From the NCBI GenBank assembly GCA_030433005.1, contig JAUILQ010000024.1, positions 1 to 64,000 on the forward strand: a stretch of DNA of 64,000 bases, given 5' to 3'. This stretch comes from Alphaproteobacteria bacterium (lineage in GTDB: Bacteria; Pseudomonadota; Alphaproteobacteria; Kiloniellales; DSM-21159). The translations under genes were made by a program, and so were the position numbers. Shown piece after piece: positions 22,578-32,082 of this stretch. Under the pieces are notes generated by a model. It saw only the letters and a list, made by a program, of their open reading frames with translations, did not search any database and was not told the DNA's origin. Each line of letters starts with the position of its first letter. The first letter of the stretch is position 1.

Positions 22578-25035
22578 GGCCGCGGCCCAGGCCTCTCTGC
22601 CGCCGGCCTTCGCGGCCTGGTTCGAGGCGCACGGCTGGGCGCCCCACCCGCACCAGCTGGCGATGCTGGCCGCCGCCGAGGCCGGCCGCGCGGCGCTGCT
22701 GATCGCGCCGACCGGGGGCGGCAAGACCCTGGCCGGCTTTATGCCCAGCCTGGTCGAGCTCGCCGGCCAGCCGGCCGAGGCGCCGCGCGGCCTGCACACG
22801 CTCTACGTCTCGCCGCTGAAGGCACTGGCCGTCGACATCGAGCGCAACCTGATGGCGCCGCTGCGCGACCTCGAGCTGGACATCGCCGTCGAGACGCGCA
22901 CCGGCGACACGCCCCAGGCCAAGCGCCAGCGCCAGCGCAAGACGCCGCCGGAGATCCTGCTGACCACGCCCGAGTCCCTGGCGCTGCTGCTCAGCTACCA
23001 CGACGCGCCGGAGATCTTCGCCGGCCTGCGCTCGGTCGTCGTCGACGAGCTGCACGCCCTGGCCGGCGGCAAGCGCGGCGACCTGCTGGCGCTCGGCCTC
23101 TCCCGCCTGCAGGCGCTGGCGCCGGGCCTGCGCCGCGTCGGCCTCTCTGCGACGGTGCACGACCCGGCGCGGCTGGTCGCCTGGCTGTCGCCGAGCGGCC
23201 GCGCCGACGACGCCGCGGTCGAGACGGTCGTCGGCCGCGGCGGCGTGCGCCCCGAGATCGAGATCCTGACCACCGAGCAGCGCCTGCCCTGGTCGGGCCA
23301 CATGGCGCTGCACGCCCTGGAGGAGGTCTACCGGCGGATCCGCGCGTCCGGCGTCACCCTGGTCTTCGTCAACACCCGCGCCCAGGCCGAGCTGGTGTTC
23401 CAGGAGCTCTGGCGGCTCAACGAGGAGGCCCTGCCGATCGCCCTGCACCACGGCAGCTTGGCGGTCGAGCAGCGTCGCCGCGTCGAGGCGGCGATGGCCA
23501 GGGGCTCCTTGAGGGCCGTGGTCGCGACCTCCTCGCTCGACCTCGGCATCGACTGGGCCGGCGTCGACCTGGTCGTCCAGGTCGGCGCGCCCAAGGGCGT
23601 CTCGCGCCTGCTGCAGCGCCTGGGCCGCGCCAACCACCGCCTCGACGCGCCGAGCCGCTGCCTGCTGGTGCCGGCCAACCGCTTCGAGGTGCTGGAGTGC
23701 CGCGCCGCGCGCGACGGCGTCGAGGCCATGACCCTGGACGGCGAGCCGCCGCGCGCCGGCGGGCTCGACGTGCTGGCCCAGCACATCCTCGGCATGGCCT
23801 GCTCGGCGCCGCTCGACGCCGGGGCGCTCTACGCCGAGGTGACGCGGGCCGCACCCTACGCCGGGCTCGCGCGCCGCGACTTCGACGACGCCCTGCAGTT
23901 CGTCGCGACCGGCGGCTATGCGCTCAGGACCTACGAGCGCTTCCGCCGCCTCGTGCAGGACCGCGCCGGCCGCTGGCGGGTCGCCTCGCCGCAGCACGTC
24001 AAGCGCTACCGCATGAACCTCGGCGTCATCGTCGAGGCGCCGACGCTCAAGGTGCGGCTCGGGCGCGGCCGGCGGCTCGGCGAGGTCGAGGAGTACTTCG
24101 TCCAGGGCCTGGTGCCCGGCGACACCTTCGTCTTCGCCGGCCAGCTGCTGCGCTTCGAGGCGGTGCGCGAGACCGACGTCATCGTCTCGAAGGCGGCCGC
24201 GGGCCAGGAGCCCAAGGTGCCGGCCTACGTCGGCGGCCGCCTGCCGCTCTCGACGCACCTGGCCGACCGCGTGCGCGCGATGCTGGAGGATGACGGCAGC
24301 TGGCCCGGCCTGCCCGACCAGGTCGGCGAGTGGCTGCGCCTGCAGCGCCGGCGCTCGGTGCTGCCGCCGGCCGAGGGCCTGCTGGTCGAGACCTTCCCGC
24401 GCGGCGGCAAGCAGTTCCTGGTCGCCTACAGCTTCGAGGGCCGCAACGCCCACCAGACCCTCGGCATGCTGCTGACCCGGCGCATGGAGCGCGCCGGCCT
24501 CGGCCCGCTCGGCTTCGTCGCCACCGACTACGTCATCGCCGTCTGGTCGCTGCAGCCGGCGCGCGACGTCGCCGGCCTGTTCGACCAGGACATGCTGGGC
24601 GACGACCTGGAGGAGTGGATGGCCGAGTCGACGCTGCTGAAGCGCACCTTCCGCAACGTCGCCGTGATCGCCGGGCTGATCGAGCGGCGCGCGCCCGGCC
24701 AGCAGAAGTCGGGCCGCCAGGTCACCTTCTCGGCCGACCTGATCTACGACGTGCTGCGCAAGCACCAGCCCGACCACCTGCTGCTGCGCGCGACCCGCGC
24801 CGACGCCGCCGGCGGCCTCACCGACATCGGCCGCCTGGCCGCCATGCTGGCGCGCGTCCAGGGCAAGATCCTGCACCGGCCGCTCGACCGGGTCTCGCCG
24901 CTCGCCGTGCCGGTGCTGCTGGAGATCGGCCGTGAGCAGGTCGCCGGCTCGGCCCTCGACGACCTGCTCGACGCCGCAGCGGCCGAGCTGATCGCGGAGG
25001 CAACGGGAGAGGCGCCGGGAGGCGGGGCGTCCTAG
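22549..25035 (+). CDS. Lhr-type DEXH-box DNA helicase (ligase-associated)
   Basis: SF2 3'-5' helicase, Lhr-Core size (828 residues). Motif I APTGGGKTLAGF (about 53-64), motif Ia VSPLKALAVD, motif II VVDELHAL, motif III SAT, then VFVNTRAQAELVF, VVATSSLDLGIDW and QRLGRANHR motifs; the C-terminal half is the Lhr winged-helix and beta-barrel part. It is the bacterial type that occurs with a ligase, an exonuclease and PdeM, implicated in crosslink and mutation repair. Start is GTG at 22549, or GTG at 22570; both overlap psuG. Confidence 0.92.
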   Translation: MTAPSRRVAEAAAQASLPPAFAAWFEAHGWAPHPHQLAMLAAAEAGRAALLIAPTGGGKTLAGFMPSLVELAGQPAEAPRGLHTLYVSPLKALAVDIERNLMAPLRDLELDIAVETRTGDTPQAKRQRQRKTPPEILLTTPESLALLLSYHDAPEIFAGLRSVVVDELHALAGGKRGDLLALGLSRLQALAPGLRRVGLSATVHDPARLVAWLSPSGRADDAAVETVVGRGGVRPEIEILTTEQRLPWSGHMALHALEEVYRRIRASGVTLVFVNTRAQAELVFQELWRLNEEALPIALHHGSLAVEQRRRVEAAMARGSLRAVVATSSLDLGIDWAGVDLVVQVGAPKGVSRLLQRLGRANHRLDAPSRCLLVPANRFEVLECRAARDGVEAMTLDGEPPRAGGLDVLAQHILGMACSAPLDAGALYAEVTRAAPYAGLARRDFDDALQFVATGGYALRTYERFRRLVQDRAGRWRVASPQHVKRYRMNLGVIVEAPTLKVRLGRGRRLGEVEEYFVQGLVPGDTFVFAGQLLRFEAVRETDVIVSKAAAGQEPKVPAYVGGRLPLSTHLADRVRAMLEDDGSWPGLPDQVGEWLRLQRRRSVLPPAEGLLVETFPRGGKQFLVAYSFEGRNAHQTLGMLLTRRMERAGLGPLGFVATDYVIAVWSLQPARDVAGLFDQDMLGDDLEEWMAESTLLKRTFRNVAVIAGLIERRAPGQQKSGRQVTFSADLIYDVLRKHQPDHLLLRATRADAAGGLTDIGRLAAMLARVQGKILHRPLDRVSPLAVPVLLEIGREQVAGSALDDLLDAAAAELIAEATGEAPGGGAS

Positions 25036-25212
25036 AGGCGGCGATCCGCCGGCTCGCGCCGGAACGGTCCTGAAATCGCCCAGCTTTTGCCCAGACCCGT
25101 TCCCTTGCCGTGCGGGTCGCAGTGCCCACGTCCGTTACCACGCCAACGGGAAGCCGGTGCCCGTGCGGGACGACCTCGAGCGGGACCGGCGCGAACCATG
25201 GAGGCACGAGCC

Positions 25213-25797
25213 ATGACCCGAGTCACCGTTCCGGCCCTCGCTTCGACCGCCCTCGCCGCCCTGCTGCTCGCCGCGACGCCCGCCCTCCAGGCCGGTGCCG
25301 GCCAGGACGCGGGCGCCCCGGACCGGGCGAGCGCGCAGACGGCCGCCGCGCGGATCGCGCCGCAGCAAGTCGCGATGCCCTACGATACGCGCGGCGACGG
25401 CTTCGCGATCGCGCCCGGCGCGACGACCTCGACGACCACGCTGCTGGCCGACGGCCGGGCGCTGGCGACCGTCGCCCGCTGCGCGCCCGCCGGCGGCTGC
25501 ACGGTGTCGGCCTACGACGCCGAGAGCGGCGTGCGCCTCTGGACCCGCCGCATCGAGCTACCCGGCACTTCCGACGGCCATCTGCTCCGCCCGGTCGCCG
25601 CCGAGGTGACGCCGAGCGCGCAGGTCTCGCCGCTCTACGCGCCGGAGACCGACAGCCTGTTCGTCGCGGTCGACGGCCCCGAGGCGCCGCCGGTGACCTA
25701 CGCCCTGGCCGCGCGGACCGGCGCGGTCCAGTGGGTCCGCCAGGCCAGCGCCGAGCCGATGGTCGAGCTGGGCGTCGACCAGGGCCTGTCTCAGTAG
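25213..25797 (+). CDS. secreted protein with a PQQ-like beta segment, unknown
   Basis: 194 residues with a clear signal peptide (MTRVTVPALASTALAALLLAA, cut near LQAGA). The mature part is Thr/Ala-rich; YDAESGVRLWTRRIELPG and ALAARTGAVQWVRQASAEP look like two blades of a PQQ/WD-type beta-propeller, and one cysteine pair (RCAPAGGC) could form a disulfide. It is too short for a full propeller, so it may be a fragment of one or an independent small fold. ATG at 25213 has GGAGG; 25198 is an alternative. It converges on the TRIC-fusion gene with a 7-nt overlap. Confidence 0.55.
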   Translation: MTRVTVPALASTALAALLLAATPALQAGAGQDAGAPDRASAQTAAARIAPQQVAMPYDTRGDGFAIAPGATTSTTTLLADGRALATVARCAPAGGCTVSAYDAESGVRLWTRRIELPGTSDGHLLRPVAAEVTPSAQVSPLYAPETDSLFVAVDGPEAPPVTYALAARTGAVQWVRQASAEPMVELGVDQGLSQ

Positions 25798-27374
25798 CGC
25801 GGGCTGCGCCAGCGCAGCAGCGTGAAGGCCATCCGCGTGGCGAAGATGCCGAGCATCGCGACCAGGCTGGCGGCCAGCAGTTCCCCGGGCCCGGCGTAGG
25901 GCCCGAGGAACTGCAGGAACAGCGCGTAGGCGAGGCTCCAGATCACCGCCGCCTCGCCGTAGAAGGCGCTGTGCAGCATCGGGTTGACCGCGTCCTTGCG
26001 GATCATGTCGCGCAGGATGGCGCCGCCGGTGGCGGTGATCGCGCCCAGGATCGGCCCCCAGAACCAGAGCGGCGCCAGGTCCTCCTCGGCGGCGATCGAG
26101 ACCGCGGTGACGGTGAAGAGCGCGAGGCCGGCGGCATCGAAGACCTGCATGGTCAGCTCCGGGCTGATCCGCCGGCGCAGGTAGACCACCAGGTTGACCA
26201 GGTCGAAGAACCAGAGCGCGCGGCCGCGCAGCAGGTCGAGCAGACGGTTGAAGAGGTAGCCGGCCGCGATGGTCAGCAGGCAGGCGTAGATCATCTCCGG
26301 CGACTCGAAGAAGTAGATTTCGCGCAGCAGCAGCAGGTCGCGCACCACGCCGCCGCCCAGCGCCGGCAGCGAGGCGAGCACGAGCGCCCCGAAGATCGAG
26401 TACTCGCCGGTGCGCGCGATGACCACGCCGGAGATCGAGAAGGCGACGATGCCGACGATGAAGAACAGGTCGATCAGGTCCGAGCGGAAGGCGACCGACA
26501 GCGACAGCGCGCTGGCGAAGCCCTGCGCGATCTCGCGCACGCGCCCCTCCCGGTCGAGCTCCGCGAGCGCTCGGTCGAAGGCCCCGGCCTCGGCCGCCGA
26601 GAGGCCGTCGCGCGAGAACAGCATGTGGATCGAGCGCACCTGCAGCACCAGCGGATGCAGGGTCAGGCGCCCGGTCGCGCCGTTGTCGCGGAGCAGGGCG
26701 AGCCCGGCCAGCTGGTCGCCGAGAAACCCGTCGACCTCGCCGAGAATGGCCAGGCGCCCCGCCTCCGCCAGCCCATCGGTCCAGCGCACCAGCCCGGCGG
26801 CGTCGAGCCGTTCGAGGCCCGGGCCGGCCGCCTCTCCCCAGTCGTAGCGCCGGGCCACCGCGATGGAGAGCCGCCGCTCGAGCAGGGCGTCGAACAGCGC
26901 ATCGACATCGCCGACCGCCGGCAGGTCCCTGCCGGCCGCGACGAACAGGCGGTCGCGGCCGATGCGGTAGGGCCGGGAGGCGCGCGCGTAGCCCAGGCGT
27001 TCCGGGCTCTTGTAGGCGCCGATCAGCACGTCGAGCCGGCCGTCGCGCAGCGCTTCCAGCCCGCGCGCGAAGTCGACGTGCTCGAACGACAGGGTGAAGC
27101 CGGCTCGCTCGGCCGCCTCGCGCACCAGCACGGCGTCGAGGCCGGTGACGACGTCGTCGCCGCCGTGCAGCTCCTGGAACTGGTAGGGCGGCTGGTTCGA
27201 CCAGCCGACCGTCACGTGGCCGCCCACGGTGGCCGAGAGGTAAGAGGCCGCCGAAGGAGCGGAGAACAGCGGTGCCAGGGTGCAGAGCATGGCCAGCAGC
27301 GCCGGCATCAGGGCCCGCAGCCTGCCCCTCCTGCCGCCCGCCAGGGCGGAACTGCCGACGCGCCGCGACAGCAC
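25791..27374 (-). CDS. periplasmic binding domain fused to a TRIC-type channel
   Basis: A signal or anchor segment (ALMPALLAMLCTLAPLF), then a family-3 solute-binding domain (VTVGWSNQPPYQFQELHGGDD; LEALRDGRLDVLIGAYKSPERL; about 50-290), then a TRIC/UPF0126 membrane domain (about 305-520) with two repeats each carrying its glycine-arginine motif (GGGVVRDLLLL; GGAILRDMIRK) and six to seven helices. TRIC proteins conduct K+ or transport glycine. The fusion suggests an extracytoplasmic ligand gates or feeds the channel. GTG at 27374 or ATG at 27308 may be the start. Monocistronic. Confidence 0.85.
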   Translation of the reverse strand: MLSRRVGSSALAGGRRGRLRALMPALLAMLCTLAPLFSAPSAASYLSATVGGHVTVGWSNQPPYQFQELHGGDDVVTGLDAVLVREAAERAGFTLSFEHVDFARGLEALRDGRLDVLIGAYKSPERLGYARASRPYRIGRDRLFVAAGRDLPAVGDVDALFDALLERRLSIAVARRYDWGEAAGPGLERLDAAGLVRWTDGLAEAGRLAILGEVDGFLGDQLAGLALLRDNGATGRLTLHPLVLQVRSIHMLFSRDGLSAAEAGAFDRALAELDREGRVREIAQGFASALSLSVAFRSDLIDLFFIVGIVAFSISGVVIARTGEYSIFGALVLASLPALGGGVVRDLLLLREIYFFESPEMIYACLLTIAAGYLFNRLLDLLRGRALWFFDLVNLVVYLRRRISPELTMQVFDAAGLALFTVTAVSIAAEEDLAPLWFWGPILGAITATGGAILRDMIRKDAVNPMLHSAFYGEAAVIWSLAYALFLQFLGPYAGPGELLAASLVAMLGIFATRMAFTLLRWRSPRY

Positions 27375-27610
27375 GGGTCAGCGGGCGGCGGGGCCGATTG
27401 GGAATGCAGGGAGCCGGGCCGGCACCGGCTGCCCTCCGTCACCCCCAATGCCTGGCCCCTTGTGCCTCATGCCCCCTCCCGAAGCCTGCTCCCGCGGGGC
27501 GCGGATCCTCGGCCATCTGCGCCGCGGATGCAATCCGGCGCCGGGAGCCGCCACGCCATGCCGCAGCCGCGCCTGCTTGCCGTCCGCCGGCCAGCCGCTA
27601 GGATGCGCCG

Positions 27611-28336
27611 ATGCAGAGCGTTCTCGATTCACCCCTGCCGCTTACCAAGCCCGCAGGCCGGCTGGAGCTCGCCGTCAACGGCAGGGCCCTGGTGCCCGAG
27701 CCCTGCGGCGCGCTCTGGTGGCCGGGGCGCGAGACCCTGGTCGTCGCGGACCTGCACCTGGAGAAGGGCTCGGCCTACGCCGCGCGCGGCCAGCTACTGC
27801 CGCCCTACGACACGGCGGCGACGCTGGAGCGGCTGGCGGCCGCGGTCGCGCGGCGCCGGCCGCGCCGCCTGGTCTGCCTGGGCGACTCCTTCCACGACCG
27901 CGCGGCCGCGGCGCGCCTGGCGCCCGAGGCGCGGGCGGCGATCCGGCGGCTGGCCGCCGGCCTCGAGTGGATCTGGATCGCCGGCAACCACGATCCCGAG
28001 CCGCCGGAGGAGCTCGGCGGCCGCGTCCTGCCGGCACTGGAGCAGGACGGCCTGGTCCTGCGCCACGAGGCGGCCAGAGACGCCGTCGCGGGCGAGCTCT
28101 CCGGCCACTTCCATCCCAAGGCGCGGGTCGACCTCAAGGCCCGCGCGATCTCGGCGCGCTGCTTCGTCGGCGACGGACGGCGCCTGATCCTGCCGGCCTT
28201 CGGCGCCTTCGCGGGCGGGCTCGACGTGCTCAGCCCGCCCCTGCGCGCGCTCTTCCCCGCCGGCTTCGAGGTCGCGCTGCTCGGCCGCCGGGCGGTCTAC
28301 CGCTTCCCACACAGCCGGCTCGTGCCGATCGCCTGA
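27611..28336 (+). CDS. pdeM: ligase-associated metallophosphoesterase PdeM
   Basis: Calcineurin-like phosphoesterase of the PdeM family that accompanies Lhr, ligase and exonuclease in DNA-damage operons. The two-metal site is complete in order: VVADLHLEKG, GDSFHD, GNHDPE and GHFHPKA, with the C-terminal GAFAGGLDV block. 241 residues, a normal size. It stands 2.6 kb downstream of the Lhr gene on the same strand, separated from it by a secreted protein and the oppositely directed TRIC fusion, so it is not operonic with the other three repair genes here. Confidence 0.88.
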   Translation: MQSVLDSPLPLTKPAGRLELAVNGRALVPEPCGALWWPGRETLVVADLHLEKGSAYAARGQLLPPYDTAATLERLAAAVARRRPRRLVCLGDSFHDRAAAARLAPEARAAIRRLAAGLEWIWIAGNHDPEPPEELGGRVLPALEQDGLVLRHEAARDAVAGELSGHFHPKARVDLKARAISARCFVGDGRRLILPAFGAFAGGLDVLSPPLRALFPAGFEVALLGRRAVYRFPHSRLVPIA

Positions 28337-28404
28337 CGCCGCTGCCCGGACGCGAACGGGCCGGCCTCCGGAGAGACCGGCCCGCCGCGGGAGGTTGGCC
28401 GCGG

Positions 28405-28902
28405 TTACTGCGGCATCACCACCTGGTCGATGACGTGGATGACGCCGTTGTCGGCCTCGATGTCGGCCTGCACGACGCTGGCCTCGTCGACCATGACGCC
28501 GCCGCCCATGGCGTCGACCTCGAGCGTCGAGCCCTGGACGGTCTCGACCATGGCCTGCTTGCCGGCGACGTCGGCGGCCATCACCTTGCCGGGCACCACG
28601 TGGTAGGTGAGGATCGCGACCAGCTGCTCCTTGTTCTCCGGCTTCAGCAGCTCTTCGACGGTGCCCTCGGGCAGCTTCGCGAAGGCCGCGTCGGTCGGCG
28701 CGAAGACGGTGAAGGGCCCCTCGCCCTTCAGGGTCTCGACCAGTCCGGCGGCCTTGACGGCGGCGACCAGGGTCGTGAAGTCGCCGGCCGACACCGCGGT
28801 GTCGACGATGTCGGCGGCCTTGGCGGCGCCGGCCGACAGGGCCAGCGGCAGCGCCACGGCTGCCGCGGCGGCGGTAACGGTCAGGCGGCTCAGGATACGC
28901 AT
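28405..28902 (-). CDS. secreted fasciclin-domain protein
   Basis: 165 residues: a signal peptide ([20 protein letters not shown], cut near AKA-AD) followed by one FAS1 domain with its two signature blocks, [17 protein letters not shown] and [13 protein letters not shown], and the central YHVVPG motif. FAS1 proteins are periplasmic or surface adhesins. ATG at 28902 is chosen by the signal peptide. It is divergent from the photolyase operon; fasciclin genes often belong to oxidative or light stress regulons, so co-regulation is possible but unproven. Confidence 0.9.
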   Translation of the reverse strand: MRILSRLTVTAAAAAVALPLALSAGAAKAADIVDTAVSAGDFTTLVAAVKAAGLVETLKGEGPFTVFAPTDAAFAKLPEGTVEELLKPENKEQLVAILTYHVVPGKVMAADVAGKQAMVETVQGSTLEVDAMGGGVMVDEASVVQADIEADNGVIHVIDQVVMPQ

Positions 28903-29030
28903 CTCAAGCTTCTCCTCGTGATGGCTCGGGTGGGCGCGGGCCTCTCGCCCGCTGGACGAGCCGGTAGCTAGCGCCGCCCGATGGCTGATCAAGCGATTGA
29001 AAAATCACAAAGATTTAGGTCGGTCGTGAG

Positions 29031-29060
29031 TGATCCAGGGCGCTGCGGCCTGCGTAGATG
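29031..29060 (+). promoter_or_regulatory. putative ECF-sigma promoter of the photolyase operon
   Basis: TGATCC, 18-nt spacer, TAGATG. TGATCC is the -35 I know for the RpoE-ChrR (ECF11, singlet-oxygen) group. A near copy precedes the opposing FeS-photolyase gene (37142-37171): both end their spacers in CGGCCTGCG followed by TAGA. The element lies about 80 nt before the photolyase start. Confidence 0.65.
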
Positions 29061-29139
29061 AAAGGTGCACGCGCAGGCCGGCGCGTTATGGCGAGAGCCG
29101 TCCCGCCCGCCCCCTCTGTCGACCGTCCCGGGAGTCCCC

Positions 29140-30600
29140 TTGACCGTCTCGCCGACCCTCGTCTGGTTCCGCCTCGACCTCCGCCTCTCCGACAATCCGG
29201 CGCTCCACGCAGCGGCCGGGCGCGGCGGACCCGTGGCCGCGCTCTTCGTGCTGGACGACGAAGACGCGGGAGACTGGAGCTTCGGCGGCGCCCAGCGCTG
29301 GTGGCTGCACGGCTCGCTGGCCGCCCTCGCCGAGGCCCTGGCGAAGAAGGGCGTCGCGCTGGTCCTGCGCCGCGGCCGGGCGGCCGAGATCGTGCCGGCC
29401 GTGGCGCGCGAGAGCGGCGCCGGCGCGGTCTACTGGAACCGCTGCTACGAGCCCTGGCGCGTCGCGCGCGACAGGCAGCTGAAGCAGGCGCTCGCCGACG
29501 AGGGGCTGGAGACCGAGAGCTTCAACGCCGCGCTGCTGCACGAGCCCTGGACCGTGAAGACCGGGCAGGGCGGGCCCTACGGCGTCTACTCGCCGTTCTG
29601 GCGAGCGCTGCAGCAGAGGGAGGTGGCGCCGCCCTGGCCGACGCCCGGCGCGATGACCGGCGTCGAGGGTCTGGAGAGCGACGCGCTCGAGGACTGGCAG
29701 CTGCTGCCGACCCGGCCGGACTGGGCCGGGGGCCTGCGCGAAACCTGGACGCCCGGCGAAGCCGCCGCCCAGGGCCGCCTCGGCGCTTTCCTGCAGCACG
29801 CGATCGAGGATTACGGCGAGGAGCGCAACCGGCCCGACCTGGAGTCGACCTCGCGCCTCTCGCCGCACCTGCACTTCGGCGAGATCGGCCCGCGCCAGGT
29901 CTGGGCGGCGACCCAGGACTTCCTGGAGCGCCAGGGCGGCCAGCCCGGCAAGGCCGGCAAGTCGGCCTGGAAGTTCCTGTCTGAGCTGGCCTGGCGGGAG
30001 TTCTCCTATCACCTGCTCTACCACCACCCCGCCCTTCCGGAGCAGCCCTGGCGCGAGAATTTCCGCGCCTTCCCCTGGTCCGACGACGAGGCCGCGTTCC
30101 GCGCCTGGACAAAGGGCCGGACGGGCTATCCCATCGTCGACGCCGGCATGCGCCAGCTCTGGCAGACCGGCTGGCTGCACAACCGCGTACGCATGGTCGT
30201 CGGCTCCTTCCTGGTCAAGGACCTGCTGATCCCCTGGCAGCGCGGCGAAGCCTGGTTCTGGGACACGCTTGTCGACGCCGATCTCGCCAACAACGCGGCG
30301 AGCTGGCAGTGGGTCAGCGGTTGCGGCGCCGACGCAGCGCCCTACTTCCGCATCTTCAATCCGGTCCTGCAGGGCGAGAAGTTCGACCCCGAGGGCACGT
30401 ACGTACGGCACTGGGTGCCGGAGCTCGCCGGCCTGCCCGACCGCTGGCTGCACAAGCCCTGGGAGGCGCCGGCGGAGGTCCTGCAGGACGCCGGCGTACG
30501 CCTGGGCGACAGCTATCCCGAGCCGCTGGTCGACCACCAGCGGGCCCGGCAGAAGGCGCTCGCCGCCTTCGAGGAGATCAAGAAGGACGCCGCCGAGTGA
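29140..30600 (+). CDS. phrB: deoxyribodipyrimidine (CPD) photolyase
   Basis: Light-dependent repair of cyclobutane pyrimidine dimers, with FAD and an antenna cofactor. 486 residues: N-terminal Rossmann antenna domain (PTLVWFRLDLRLSDNPAL), then the helical FAD domain with RPDLESTSRLSPHLHFGEI, WREFSYHLLYH, GRTGYPIVDAGMRQLWQTGW and NNAASWQWVSGCGADAAPYF. TTG at 29140 is chosen: it has GGGAG upstream, starts at the conserved domain, and a GTG at 29065 would lie only 5 nt past the predicted -10 box. First gene of a five-gene operon. Confidence 0.93.
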   Translation: MTVSPTLVWFRLDLRLSDNPALHAAAGRGGPVAALFVLDDEDAGDWSFGGAQRWWLHGSLAALAEALAKKGVALVLRRGRAAEIVPAVARESGAGAVYWNRCYEPWRVARDRQLKQALADEGLETESFNAALLHEPWTVKTGQGGPYGVYSPFWRALQQREVAPPWPTPGAMTGVEGLESDALEDWQLLPTRPDWAGGLRETWTPGEAAAQGRLGAFLQHAIEDYGEERNRPDLESTSRLSPHLHFGEIGPRQVWAATQDFLERQGGQPGKAGKSAWKFLSELAWREFSYHLLYHHPALPEQPWRENFRAFPWSDDEAAFRAWTKGRTGYPIVDAGMRQLWQTGWLHNRVRMVVGSFLVKDLLIPWQRGEAWFWDTLVDADLANNAASWQWVSGCGADAAPYFRIFNPVLQGEKFDPEGTYVRHWVPELAGLPDRWLHKPWEAPAEVLQDAGVRLGDSYPEPLVDHQRARQKALAAFEEIKKDAAE

Positions 30601-32069
30601 CGGTTCTGCCCCTGGCTTCCGCCGCGCGCGGCGCTGCACCCGACAGCGTCGCTCCGCGCCGCATCGCCGTGGTCGGTGCCGGGATCGCCGGCCTCGGCGC
30701 GGCCTGGCTGCTCGCCCGCGACAACGAGGTCGTGGTCTACGAGGCCGGCGACCGGGCGGGCGGACACGCCAACACGGTGGAGGTCGAGCTGCCGTCCGGC
30801 CCCGGCCGCGCCGCAGGCGGGCCGCGCCGCATCGCCGTCGACACCGGCTTCATCGTCTACAACGAGCGAAACTACCCGAACCTGATCCGCCTGTTCGACG
30901 CCCTCGGCGTCGAGACCGCCGCGTCGGACATGTCCTTCTCCTTCTCGGCCGACGACGGCGCTTTCGAGTACGCCGGCAGCCTCGGCGGCCTGTTCGCCCA
31001 GCGCGTCAACTTCCTGCGGCCGCGCACCTGGCGCCTGCTGCGCGACATCCTGCGCTTCTATCGCGAGGCGCCGGCGCTGCTCGACGCCCCTGCGGCGCCG
31101 GGAGAGCCCGAACCGGCGATCGGCGACTGGCTCGCCGAGCGCGGCTACAGCCGCGTCTTCGTCGAGGAGCACCTGATGCCGATGGCGGCGGCGATCTGGT
31201 CGTCACCGCTGTCCGACGTGCGCCGCTTTCCGCTGCGCTCCTTCCTGCGCTTCTTCCGCAACCACGGCCTGCTGCAGGCAGCCGACCGGCCGCGCTGGCG
31301 CACGGTCGCCGGCGGCAGCCGCCGCTACGTCGAGCGCATCGCCGCCGAGCTGGGGCCGCGCCTGCGCCTCTCGACCCCGGTCGTCGGCCTGGAGCGCCGC
31401 GCCGAGGGCGTGCTGCTGCGCGACGCGAACGGCGGGCTGGAGCGCTTCGACGAGGTGGTGCTGGCCTGCCACGGCGACCAGGCGCTCGCCATCCTCGGGA
31501 GCGCGGCGGCCGAAGACGAGCGCGCGCTCCTGGAGAACGTGCGTTTTCAGCCGAACCGCGCCATCCTGCATTCCGATCCGGCGCTGATGCCGAAGCGGCG
31601 CGCGGTCTGGGCGAGCTGGAACTATCTGAGCGCCGGCGGCGTCGCCCCGGGGACAGACGGATCCGGGGCAGCCGGCGACCCCGGCGGCGGCCGGGACCGC
31701 GCCGTCTCCGTCACCTACTGGATGAACCGACTGCAGCCGATCGATCCCGCCGTGCCGCTCTTCGTCTCGCTCAACCCGCTGAAGCACCCCGACCCCGCGC
31801 TGGTGCATGGGCGCTTCGACTACGACCATCCGCTGCTCGACGACGCGGCGATCGCGGCCCAGCGCGCGCTGCCCGGCATCCAGGGGCGGGACCGTGTCTG
31901 GTTCTGCGGCGCCTGGTGCGGCTACGGCTTCCACGAGGACGGCCTGGAGGCCGGCTTCGCCGTCGCCGAGGCCCTGGGCAGCCCGGCGCCCTGGGCGGGC
32001 AGCGTGGTGCCGGCCTCGCCGGCCGCGGCCAACGCGGCGCCGGCGCAGCGCCTGCAGGCCGCCGAGTAG
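30597..32069 (+). CDS. FAD-dependent amine oxidase-like oxidoreductase
   Basis: 490-residue flavoprotein with the dinucleotide-binding motif RRIAVVGAGIAGLGAAWLLA, the RAGGHANT loop, VDTGFIVYNERNYPNL and a C-terminal FCGAWCGYGFHEDGLEAG flavin segment. This group occurs beside CFA-type methyltransferases and DUF1365 genes; in Rhodobacter sphaeroides such a set makes furan fatty acids, where a flavoprotein desaturates the methylated acyl chain. The GTG start overlaps the photolyase stop (GTGA). A desaturase role on membrane lipids is inferred from family and context. Confidence 0.85.
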   Translation: MTVLPLASAARGAAPDSVAPRRIAVVGAGIAGLGAAWLLARDNEVVVYEAGDRAGGHANTVEVELPSGPGRAAGGPRRIAVDTGFIVYNERNYPNLIRLFDALGVETAASDMSFSFSADDGAFEYAGSLGGLFAQRVNFLRPRTWRLLRDILRFYREAPALLDAPAAPGEPEPAIGDWLAERGYSRVFVEEHLMPMAAAIWSSPLSDVRRFPLRSFLRFFRNHGLLQAADRPRWRTVAGGSRRYVERIAAELGPRLRLSTPVVGLERRAEGVLLRDANGGLERFDEVVLACHGDQALAILGSAAAEDERALLENVRFQPNRAILHSDPALMPKRRAVWASWNYLSAGGVAPGTDGSGAAGDPGGGRDRAVSVTYWMNRLQPIDPAVPLFVSLNPLKHPDPALVHGRFDYDHPLLDDAAIAAQRALPGIQGRDRVWFCGAWCGYGFHEDGLEAGFAVAEALGSPAPWAGSVVPASPAAANAAPAQRLQAAE

Positions 32070-32082
32070 GCGGCCGCCCGCG

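Noticed and set aside
21901-24876. 991-codon open frame on the minus strand
   Set aside because: Antisense shadow of psuG and the Lhr helicase. The translation is low-complexity (A, R, G, Q, L, V-rich) without motifs, while the plus strand has full family motifs.
25110-28187. 1025-codon open frame on the plus strand
   Set aside because: It runs across the secreted protein, antisense to the TRIC fusion and through PdeM in the wrong frame. An artefact of high GC with few stops.
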